64,000 nt of DNA, from contig CM039196.1 of the NCBI GenBank assembly GCA_008360975.2, forward strand, positions 12,628,263 to 12,692,262. The letters are read 5' to 3'. Shown here piece after piece: positions 13,166 to 22,550 of this stretch. The notes below the pieces were generated by a model, which saw only the letters and a list, made by a program, of their open reading frames with translations, did not search any database and had not been told where the DNA came from. Every line of letters starts with the position of its first letter. Positions within the stretch are counted from its first letter, which is position 1. The translations under genes and the position numbers were made by a program. The DNA comes from Lichenostomus cassidix (taxonomy: Eukaryota; Chordata; Aves; Passeriformes; Meliphagidae).

Positions 13166-14073
13166 TTTACTGCACCAGGTACCAGCTGTTGGTTGGGACA
13201 CACAGGTTCATTTTAAAATAAACCAGAAGGATCCTCCACAGGCCTGACTTGAGTCTAAAACTGACCTCAAACGAATGCAGCATTTCCACATTCAGGTGAT
13301 GGCAGCACACCTGGGACATCTGGGGAGCACTTGAGGACTCCCCAGCTCCAGCTGGCTTCCAGAATTTCTGAGTTTATCAGGGATGTGGAGCTTTCCTGTC
13401 CCTGCAGAGACCTCGGACACAGCCCTGCCAAGGTTTCTGTGCTCTGACACTTCTATTCATCCCCAGCACTGTCAATTATTTATTGTCCCTCTGCGTTGTA
13501 CTCTGTCACAGGCTGAGCTGGAGCAGCTTGTGCTTCCCGACAGGCTGTCATGTCCGTGGCTATCTTTGGAGCTCATCCCACCTCGGAGGTGCCAATGGAA
13601 GAGATGAAGGCTCCTTGTCACACCAGCTCAGCCCAGAGCCACTCCTGCTGGCCCTGCTGCACTCCCAGGAAACGGCACAAAATTGCCATTTGCTCTGGGT
13701 TTAAAAGTCATCAGCTGCTTTTATTGCTGGCAGGACAGAGGATGGAATTGTAGGAAACAGGAGGGATCAGTCCTGGGCTATGAAATAAAGACACTTTGAT
13801 AGAACCATTACACCAATTAATGCAGAGATGATCAGTCTGTTTTCAGGCCATGCCTTGCCCTGCCATGCCAGCCGGGATTTCTGCTTTGTCACCTGTCACC
13901 CTGCAGGACAAACACGTCCCTGAGGGTATCTCCAGCCAGGCTGGGACAGGAGTGGCCCTGGAGGCCACTGGGAGCCAGGGACAGCCCAGCCTTGGCCAGC
14001 ACAGGCTGTTCATCCCTTTGTCAGCCATGGCTGAGCTGCCCTGCTCCCAGCCCCTCGCAATGACTGCACCGTG

Positions 14074-14074
14074 G

Positions 14075-14118
<44 letters not shown>

Positions 14119-14119
14119 T
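14074..14119 (+). repeat. (GAT)n microsatellite
   Basis: An uninterrupted run of about 15 GAT units, preceded by GTGGT and followed by GTGGTCATT. The copy number is likely to vary between individuals. Confidence 0.95.
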
Positions 14120-14382
14120 GGTCATTACAGAGGTGATTCTCTCAGGGCTCCTGGGCTTCAATGACAAGAGTGAAACATTAAACATAGAGGTTCTGAGCCC
14201 TTGCAGAGCCAGCGGCTTTTCCTGATTCCTAATGAATCCAGGGGGTTGTTAACGAGCAGCAGCCGTGCTGGCAGCTGCTGCTTTTAGGGGTGCACTGGGA
14301 ATGTGGGTGTGGATTGGGATAATGAACCACCAAGGAGGAGCAGATCAGACTCTGTGAGCCCCACCTGCCCTGTGATCCTTGG

Positions 14383-14459
14383 GCATTAACTGGCAATTAT
14401 CTGAGCATTAACTGAGCAGTAACTGGGCATTTACTGGGTAGTAACTGGGAATTAACTGG
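14383..14459 (+). repeat. Degenerate 11-12 bp tandem array
   Basis: Six or seven imperfect units of the form CATTAACTGGG or CAGTAACTGGG follow each other (for example GCATTAACTGAGCAGTAACT). This is an old minisatellite or local slippage product. Confidence 0.7.
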
Positions 14460-14583
14460 CTGTGATAATCACGTCCTGCAGTCCAGAGCTGAGCAGCATT
14501 CCCTGTCTGCAAGCCCTGGGACAAAGTGTCCCTCAGCAAGGATTTTGCTGCTGTGAAATCCTCAGTTCAGGGCCATGGGTAGG

Positions 14584-14685
14584 TCACAGAACCATGGAAT
14601 ATCCTGAGCTGGAAAGGACCCACCAGGATCACCCAGTGCAGCTCCTGGCCCTGCCCAGACAGCCCAGCAATCCCACCCCCCGCCT
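14584..14685 (-). mobile_element. CR1 LINE 3' tail
   Basis: The plus strand reads CACAGAACCATGGAATATCC, then GAGCTGGAAAGGACCCACC and CAGCTCCTGGCCCTGCCCAG: a reverse-complement CR1 3' end of the 12.9-kb subfamily. Only about 100 bp are left. Confidence 0.8.
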
Positions 14686-15702
14686 GGGGGTGTTGCTCAC
14701 TCTTCATTATTGGAGTGAAAATGAAGGAGCTCCCAAACTTTGCTGCATCCCAGTGTGTTCACAAACAAACAGCCAGTGTTTAATTTGAGTTATTAGTGGG
14801 ATAAATATTTGTTCCAACCATTTTGGATGCTAGAATAGAAGCTGCCAGCACGGTTGGAGCTGGCAATGGGCTCTGTGGATTGATGGGAGAGGAGGGTCTG
14901 GCTCAGAGGTTGCTTTGGCTCCAGGAGGCTCTGGCTGGTGGGGGCTGGAGTTTTGCTGAGCTCAGTCATCTCCTGCATCCCTGAAGAATGTCCCACAGGG
15001 ACCTCTGGGAAGGCTGGGGAGGAGCTGACAGGGCTCTGTAAGGTGTCACTGCCATCTGCGTTCTTTTCTGGTGTGACAATTCATGTCCAAGCTGTGGAGA
15101 GCCTTACTGGTGTCAAGCTGTGCTTCTTTGTGGGGAGTAGGGCACATCCCTGCTGTCTCCATGCCCCATGGCCCCCTTTGCAGTGCCTGTGGGGGGATAT
15201 TCCTATCAATATCCCTTGGAAGACCATGATTCCTCTTTCCAGCAGAAATCCCCGCAGCAGGGAGTGCCCTGAAGCTCCCAAACTCCGACTTCCACATCCC
15301 CACACGGGGCAGAGCCAAGATCTGCCATGCTGCAGGAATGCTGTAAAGACCTTCTGCAAACCCTGTGTCCCTCAGGAATTCTGCTGCCTGAGCTCAGCTA
15401 TAGATCTTTGGGTTTCCTCATCTGGAATATTTATGTCTGACCTTTGCCACTCGGGCGTGTGTGCAGGAACTGTGGAGGAGAAATGGATGAAAGATTCCTG
15501 ACTCCTGCTGGGCCAGAGTGCTCCAGGAAAGGCTTCCAAAGCACTATTGATTCTCCAGGATCCCCCTGGGTCAGCTGTGGCCTCAGCAGCCTCATAGAGA
15601 ACTGATGGCTCCTTCTTTGCCTGCAGGGTTATGAACTTGGCTTGTTGAGAGTTCTGCCTTCCCAGGGTGCATTCTTGGAGTCTTTGCTAGGTTTTAATCA
15701 GG

Positions 15703-15788
15703 CCCTTCCCTTTCCCTTTCCCTTTCCCTTTCCCTTTCCCTTTCCCTTTCCCTTTCCCTTTCCCTTTCCCTTTCCCTTTCCCTTCCCT
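15703..15788 (+). repeat. (CCCTTT)n polypyrimidine tract
   Basis: About 13 near-perfect hexamer units make an 80-bp pure pyrimidine strand. On the minus strand it forces a glycine-lysine repeat frame, which is an artefact. Such purine/pyrimidine mirror tracts can form triplex DNA. Confidence 0.95.
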
Positions 15789-16129
15789 CCCAGGATTTAG
15801 AGCACACAGAGCACATTTTGCCCCTTTTAGCTGATCCCCACTCTCCTCCTTGGACTGCCAGATCCAGAATTGCTCCAGCAGAGCATCCCCGCTCTGCTCA
15901 GGCACTGCCAGCGACATTCTCAGGGAGCAAAACTGCCATGGGTGTCCTGCAGGACAAGAGCCCTCGGTGGAAATGGTTCATCCTGGATTGTGTGCTGATC
16001 CTGCCCTGTGCCAGCCCTGGAGCAGCTCTGCAGTGCTGTGCAGCTCTGCTCCTCAGCCCAGCAGCACAGCAGCTCCTGCATTGGGCCAGCAGAGCTGTGC
16101 AGCTCAGCAAGGCTGCAGCATCTGGGTGC

Positions 16130-16440
16130 CCAGCAAAGGCTGAGGGAGCTGGGGCTGCTCAGCCTGCAGAGGAGCCCAGCTGAGAGGAGCCCTCAGGCCT
16201 GGCTGGCCCTGGCTGCAGGGAGCTCAGAGCAGGCCAGCCTCTGCTCCGGGGGCACCAATGGCACCAGAGGAACGGCAGCGACTGAGCCCAGGGAGCTGCG
16301 CTGCACAGGAGGCACAGCTTCTTCCCTGGGCAGGGCTGAGCTGGAACAGAGCCAGAGAGGGCTGCAGTCTCCTCCTGGGGACATTGCAGAGCTGTGGGGA
16401 CACACTGCTGTGCCCTGAGCTCTGGGATGGCCCTGCTGGA
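16130..16440 (+). mobile_element. CR1-like LINE fragment (internal part)
   Basis: The words AGGCTGAGGGAGCTGGGGCT and GCTCAGCCTGCAGAGGAGCC match the segment found in the longer CR1 copies at 44.8 and 63.4 kb. The rest (GGGGACATTGCAGAGCTGTG) is diverged and lacks the 3' tail, so this is an internal, eroded fragment. Sense orientation. Confidence 0.6.
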
Positions 16441-17983
16441 GCAGGGAGGTGGCACCATCCCTAATGTGGAGGCAGGAAGATCAAGGAAAACAAAGAGATC
16501 TCTGTTAAAAGGCCCAGGAGCTCTGGATAATTCCATCCCTTCCTGCATGAAACACCTACCAGAATGGTTTGGAATTCCCATCCTTGCCCCACATCCTGGC
16601 AGGATTTGCCTGGGGTCCCTGAACTGGTGTTGGAACCTGCAGATTTCTGGATGTCAACAAGTTCCAGGCCGTGTTTCATCAAAACCTTCCTCTGGCGGGT
16701 TTTCACCACCATTTCATTTCTCCTGAATGTACTCAGCTTTCCACAGGGAAAAAAAAAAAAAGGAAAAATGATTTTGTGATGAAAACACAAATGACAGAAA
16801 TCCCAAATAGCTTTCCTAAGAGCCAAAATTTTATTGCTGTATTTCTTGCTGTCTAAACATCCCTACAATCTGAAAAGGATTCTTATTCCATTTTTATTGG
16901 AATAAAATGCAGTGAAAGGTTGGAACTGCCTCCTCTCCTGCCCAGTTCTGAATGATGGGCCAAGGACAGATCCTGTTTCCTTCCTTGGCTCTGGGAGACA
17001 TTCCCAGATGGAAGTAGAGGTTTAATTTTGAGGACCACACAACCAGAGCAAGCAGGAGAGGTGCAATTCCTTCTCCATGGACAGCTCTGCTTGGGAAAAC
17101 ACAGATTGCCAGAAAAAAAGCTGGATTCTGATCACTCCTAAATTCCTTTTGTTGTATTTTTCTTGTGGAAAATGTGGTCTGTTTTGCAAACAATATCTAA
17201 AAACTTGGAAAACAAATGGATTGAGTTGCAAACTCTCCTTCCTCTTTTCCCCCAAAAGCTCTATCTCAGTTTTCTCAGGAAGACTGGAAAACACTGATGG
17301 GAATCCTAATTTAGCCCAATCCACTGGAGCATTTTTGTGTGGAAAAAAGCCCAGACAAACTCCACAGACACTCCGTGGTGTGGTGGCCTCCAGCATTCCT
17401 GGGCTGGCAGGATTTTCCTTTCCTTGTGTTGTCCTAAGGCTCAGGAGCCATCGTTCTGAGGAACTTCCACTCTCACCATGAGCTCGGAGGAGCATCCAGA
17501 GTTCAGCACTTGACAGTGCCCAGAGGGCTCCCAGGAACTGGGAAAAACTTTGGGAATAGGGGCTGTTTCCTGTGGTTTTATTTTTCCCACTGATTTTCTC
17601 TCCCAAATCCAAGGCCAATGGATGCTGTAGCTGTGGGAGCTTCCCATGCTCTCCAGGGAGTGCTGTCAGATGTTCCTGTGGTAGGAACCTCATCCAGCCC
17701 TTCCAAACTCTCCTGACCTTCACCTCCTTAATCCCCCCCAAAATCCTGCTTTTCTCCCTGTCTCCAGCTGTTCTGCTGGAGGAAGCTCCTCTCCCTCGGA
17801 GTCTTCTCAGCCAGGAAAAGGTAAAACTGGAAAATGGGAATTGTTGGCTGAGCTGTTGATGTGTAGGGAAGGAAGGAGAAATCCAGGGTCTGCTCCTCAT
17901 TTCTTAAAATGTCTCTCCTTCCTGAGCTGTTTTCCTGGGATGTTTGTCTACAGATCCATCTCCCACAGGCCAGTGGGATCATG

Positions 17984-18019
<36 letters not shown>

Positions 18020-18943
18020 GTGTAATAATTTCCATGGCTTTGGGCCTTTCATACAGAACATCCAAGGGTTTGACAAACACCTCAGAACTGATCCAGGGAT
18101 TCTGGCTCAAGGCAAATGAGGGGAAAAAACAGAAGAAATTAAAGAGAGACAATCAAAAAGTCCCAACAACTTTGGGTCCTTTCCTCCTGACTCTCCTCCT
18201 CAACCTCTTGGGAACTGGGATCACTCCTCCAGAACCAGACATCCATCCCATCCCTGGCAGGAGCATCTGTACCCTGGGAGGATGAGGCTCCAGCTCCTTC
18301 CCATCTCCAGCCCATTCCCTTTGATAGGATGAGTCCTGCCCTCCTCTTCCCACCTCCAAGGATTCCTTGGTGGGCTCTGCACATCCTGAAGTTTCACTTG
18401 TCCCATGCCCTGCTGGATGCCCCGTGGTTGGAATTCCTGACCCAAAGTCCTTGGAATTCCAGGCAGGGAGATTCCTTGGAATGCTCCTCTGCAGCTGCTC
18501 GGAGCTCTGTGAGTAGGGTGGATGTCAGGAGATGATCCAGGTGGGTCATTCCCACCATTCCTGCTCACATCCTGGTCTGTTGGGGTAAAATCCTTCATTT
18601 ATGGCCAACACATCACTGATTGTCCATCTGGAGCAGATGAACAGCTTAGAAATCCCAAATCCTCCTGTTTCAGCAGGTCCTCATATTCCTCACATCCCTT
18701 GTATCCCTCTAATCCCTCCCTATCCTTGTATTCTCAGGTATGAGCTGAGGACTGAGACCCCTTGAGGTAATGGCTCTGAAAAACTCAAATACAGCAAAGG
18801 AAGGACTTTGGGAAAACTTTGCCGAGGTTATTAATCATGGAATACAGCAAATGACTTGGAATAATTAATACAAATATTTAAAAATTCAATGAATGTAATT
18901 TTTAACTTAATGGAAAACCACAGATGGCTTTTCTTGCCATTGG
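16441..18943. other. Non-coding DNA, no gene seen
   Basis: A 292-codon minus-strand frame crosses part of this region but has no domain, no repeat of known type and no splice-site support. A poly-A run lies at about 16749-16761. Otherwise I see nothing beyond the AAT microsatellite listed next. Confidence 0.45.
17984..18019 (+). repeat. (AAT)n microsatellite
   Basis: About 12 perfect AAT units inside otherwise unique sequence. The poly-asparagine reading frame across it is an artefact. Confidence 0.95.
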
Positions 18944-19320
18944 GACTGCTGAGCCTGGAGAAGAGAAGCTCCAGGGAGAGCTCAGAGCCCTTCCAGTGCC
19001 TAAAGGGGCTCCAGGAGAGCTGGAGAGGGACTTGGGACAAGGGATGGAGGGACAGGACACAGGGAATGGCTTCCCACTGCCAGAGGGCAGGGCTAGATGG
19101 GATATTGGGAAGGAATTGTTCCCTGGGAGGGTGGGGAGGCCCTGGCACAGGGTGCCCAGAGAAGCTGTGGCTGCCCCTGGATCCCTGCAAGTGTCCAAAG
19201 CCAGGTTGGACAGGGCTTGGAGCAGCCTGGGATAGTGGAAGGTGTCCCTGCCATGGCAGGGGTGGCACTGGATGGGCTTTGAGATCCTTTCCAACCCAAC
19301 CCATTCCAGGATTTTTGATC
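18944..19320 (+). mobile_element. CR1 LINE 3' copy, about 375 bp
   Basis: Starts at GGGACTGCTGAGCCTGGAGA and ends in CCTTTCCAACCCAACCCATT plus CCAGGATTT. It is one of three closely similar sense-orientation copies in 8 kb (with 25515-25902 and 26908-27136). All share CAGGGAATGGCTTCCCACTG or its core and GATATTGGGAAGGAATTGTT. Reading frames over this block on both strands are shadows of the repeat. Confidence 0.9.
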
Positions 19321-19690
19321 CTATTTCCATTTCCACAAGTTCTGATGGCAGAGTCTTGGCAAGGAGGGAATGAAGCCTCCAGGAACGGCCTATCCATGGG
19401 TTTGCCATGAGGAGAAGCAGCTCCTGCCTGATCTCCTGTCCTCTCCTCCCTGTCCCTGCCACTGCCTGGGCACAGAGCTCAAGGGCCAGGGCACAAAGTG
19501 TCTGCACCAGTCCCACATGAGTTCCCAAAGTTCCAGCTGTCCAGCAGAAACCTCTCCTGCCATGCAGGAACATCTCCAAGTGATTCCCACCCATGGAATG
19601 AGCTGGGGATGCACAGGAGGTTTGAGGAACCATGAACTCCAGGGAGTGCCCCAAACCCAGCAGGGCTCCAAGGGCAGAACTGGTGGTGGA

Positions 19691-19805
19691 AAGACATTCC
19701 TGGGTAATAATCAGGATTATTAGAAAAGGATTTTTAGGGAAGAGAAAGCTCAGGATGATTTGGGCACCCCTTAAAACCAAGTTTAAACTGGAGTTTGGCT
19801 GAGCA
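19691..19805 (+). repeat. 115-bp tandem duplication, first copy
   Basis: Begins AAGACATTCCTGGGTAATAA and ends TTTGGCTGAGCA. It differs from the adjacent copy at only two positions that I can count, so the duplication is recent. I do not recognise the unit as a transposon. Confidence 0.9.
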
Positions 19806-19920
19806 AAGACATTCCTGGATAATAATCAGGATTATTAGAAAAGGATTTTTAGGGAAGAGAAAGCTCAGGATGATTTGGGCACCCCTTAAAACCAAGCTTA
19901 AACTGGAGTTTGGCTGAGCA
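19806..19920 (+). repeat. 115-bp tandem duplication, second copy
   Basis: Direct neighbour of the copy at 19691-19805 with no spacer. The two differences are G to A in CCTGGGTAA/CCTGGATAA and T to C in AAGTTTAAAC/AAGCTTAAAC. The second change creates a HindIII site. Confidence 0.9.
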
Positions 19921-21588
19921 CTGGTTAAGGCTGGAGCAGCCTCACATCAGCTCTGCTGCATAAAAGTAATTGATGGATTTCTCCACTCCTGAACTTCCCA
20001 TGCGCTGTCACATTTTGATTTGATACCCAAATAAAAATCTATTGGGCAGCAATGAAGTGCAATAGCTCCGGAATGGATGCAAACAATTCCAGCAGCTGAG
20101 AATGAAGTGCAGGGGCTCAGCTGTGGGTGGGAATCCTTGGGTTTGCTTATTCCAGGGGGGAATGAATCCTTCACTCCCACTAAATAAATAAAGAGTTGCA
20201 GGGAATAACTCGGGGGATGTCCAAATATGTGTGAGTGGGGCCATGACAGCATGGAGCTGTAAAGCAGAGCAGGGAGGTTTCCCATTTCCCTGTCCCTCAG
20301 AAATAGGGAAGAAATAGGGAAAGAGGGAAAATGGACTTTAAAAAGCTGAGTGTGGGGTTTTGCTCCTCAAAAGGGAAGAGTGGGAGTCAGGGAAGGCTGG
20401 GATGGGAATGCTGCAGGAGGTGGAATGGGACAGGGATGGGCTTGGGACACCTAAAAGCCAAGAGCAGCCATGGGGCTGCAGCCCTATAAACACACCCAGG
20501 CACATTCCCTGGAGTTCAGTGTGGATACCAAGGAGCAAAGTGGGATGGCAGAGCCCACCATGGATGCTCCAGCTCCTGGTGGGGCTCAGGGCACCTAATC
20601 CCAAACCAAAAGTGCAGCTTAATTCTCCCAATGGAACAGCACAGGGAAGAAATCCCTGCCCAGGCAGGTGGATAATGCAGTTTGTAGGATACTGAATTCC
20701 CTGTTTTCCCCAGGGATTAAAGGAATCATTTCACTCTGGAAGGTCCCTGCTTGCGGTGCTGGACTTGAATCTTGTGTTTTGGGGCAGCTGCTGAAATCCT
20801 AAACCAGACTGAGCTGGGCAGAGAGCAAGGAAAGAGCCCAAAATTCCCAGTCCAAAGGGTTTTTAAAGGAGTTCAAAGCTCCCACAATTTCTGAGGCACG
20901 AAGCCCAGATGCCAGAGCTCCTGGCTGCCAAATGCAAGAGGGATAGAAATTGGATAATCTGCACCAGATGCTTGGATTTTTTTCCAAGCTCATTCACTTC
21001 AGCTGAAATCCTGGCGGGCTGGAAGCTGTCCAGCTCCTGCTGCTGCTGCTCAGGGAGCAGCTGGAAGCTTTCCCAGCAGGATGCAGGAGGAGGGAAGACC
21101 TTCCCTCTTTTCTGAGTGCTGTTGGGAAACAAATTGTTGCTGACAAGGAGTGACTTCAGATGTTTGGGGAAACAAACCACCCCAGACACGTGTGGGGATT
21201 CCTGCAGGGAATTATCTATCCCCTTGGAAAGGCTTCCTGGCTGCTCCAGCTCTGTCTCCAGTGTGGTCAAGGTGGACTTTGGATCTGTTTACAAAGCTTT
21301 CAAAAGAAAGGAATAAACCCCTCAACTTGTCTGGTTTTTTTTGGATGGAGGGAAAGCTGCTGTTTTCCTGCTGTGTTTGAATCTCTTTCCAAGAGAAATC
21401 CGATGGATGCAGCACTTGGGGTTGGAGTTTTATTGTCAGACAAGTGGCTGCTGCTGATTAATTCAGATTGGAACAGGTCCAGGCTGTCCCTCTCTGAGGG
21501 AGAGAAAATCCCCCTGGAAAAGGGCTTTCCTTCATGTTATCATAACCCAATATGTTCCCCGTAAAAAAACCCCAAATTATTCCATAAT
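19921..21588. other. Non-coding DNA, no gene seen
   Basis: Unique-looking sequence with small open frames on both strands. I see no recognisable domain, RNA gene or repeat. Confidence 0.5.
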
Positions 21589-21929
21589 TCCATGATTTGG
21601 TCTCCTCCATTAGAGCTGCTCATTAATTTGGGAATCTATTTTTTTAGGAACAAATCCTTGAGATGAGAGCACATGGTCGGGATGCAGCAGGATGGATCCA
21701 TGGGGAATGTGGGATTTCTCCATCATGGAAACCCCTGTAAGAACATGGATATTTACCCCCAGAATGATCTGCAACCCTCATTTCCCCTCCTCGGTGTATC
21801 CATAGCAGTGTGTGGAGGAGTGGCAGAGTGAAGCTCTTTTCCCATTTCCCAGCAGAGCCATGGCCTGAGAGCCCCTGGACTGTGGGAATGTGCAGCTCCT
21901 GGCTGGGGCTGGCAGTGGGGCCCAGGAGA
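21589..21929 (+). repeat. Unclassified 341-bp repeat, copy A
   Basis: From TCCATGATTTGGTCTCCTCC to GCAGTGGGGCCCAGGAGA this matches 28630-28972 in reverse complement with scattered differences. Homology stops sharply at both ends. The left border looks like a CR1 tail (TTCCATAATTCCATGATT), but no CR1 body precedes it here. I do not recognise the sequence as a known family. Confidence 0.8.
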
Positions 21930-22115
21930 AGCAGATGTCAAAATTCAGACCCCAAAATGTAAATTCTAGACCCCAAAATAATCACCTGCAAGTCACAAAT
22001 TGTGGGGGGAATCCCTAAAGGTACCAGATAACAGAGACCTCTCAGCATCAGCACAGCTGATCCCTGGGGCTCTGATCCCAAAACTGGAGCAGCTTGGGAG
22101 GCTCCATCCTTGGAG

Positions 22116-22550
22116 AAGGCCAAGCCCGAAGTGGCTAAAGCCCTGCCCTAAGTGGATAAAGACAAGCCCAAAGTGGCTAAAGCCCTGCCCAAAGTGGATA
22201 AAGCCTAGCCCAAAGTGGCTAAAGGCCAGCCCAAAGTGGCTAAAGCCCTGCCCAAAGCAGCTAAAGCCCAGCCCAAAGTGGCTAAAGCCCAGCCCAAAGT
22301 GGCTAAAGCCCTGCCCAAACTGGATAAAGCCCAGCCCAAAGTGGATAAAGCCCTGCCCAAAGTGGCTAAAACCCTGCCCAAAGTGGCTAAAGCCCAGCCC
22401 AAAGCGGCTAAAACCCTGCCCAAAGTGGCTAAAGCCCTGCCCAAAGTGGATAAAGCCAAGCCCAAAGTGGCTAAAGCCCAGCCCAAAGCGGCTAAAACCC
22501 TGCCCAAAGTGGCTAAAGCCCAGCCCAAAGTGGATAAAGCCAAGCCCAAA
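22116..22550 (+). repeat. 21-bp minisatellite, about 21 copies
   Basis: The unit is GTGGCTAAAGCCCTGCCCAAA, with variants GTGGATAAAGCC, GCCCAGCCC and GCCAAGCCC mixed along the array. Because 21 is a multiple of three, frames stay open on both strands and give lysine-proline-alanine repeats on the plus strand and Leu-Gly-Phe or Thr-Leu-Gly repeats on the minus strand. I regard these as artefacts. There is no start or stop context or flanking exon to support a protein. Confidence 0.95.

Larger units (their letters stand above)
13166..16129. other. Non-coding DNA with simple repeats and one CR1 tail
   Basis: No host gene is supported. The interval holds a GAT microsatellite, a degenerate 11-12 bp array, a CR1 tail and a CCCTTT tract, each listed separately. 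The remainder looks unique. Confidence 0.5.

Noticed and set aside
17022..17900. 292-codon minus-strand frame
   Set aside because: No domain, no repeat of known type and no splice or promoter context; composition is that of the surrounding non-coding DNA.
18902..19780. 292-codon minus-strand frame
   Set aside because: It runs antisense through the CR1 copy at 18944-19320 and similar frames appear over every copy of this subfamily.
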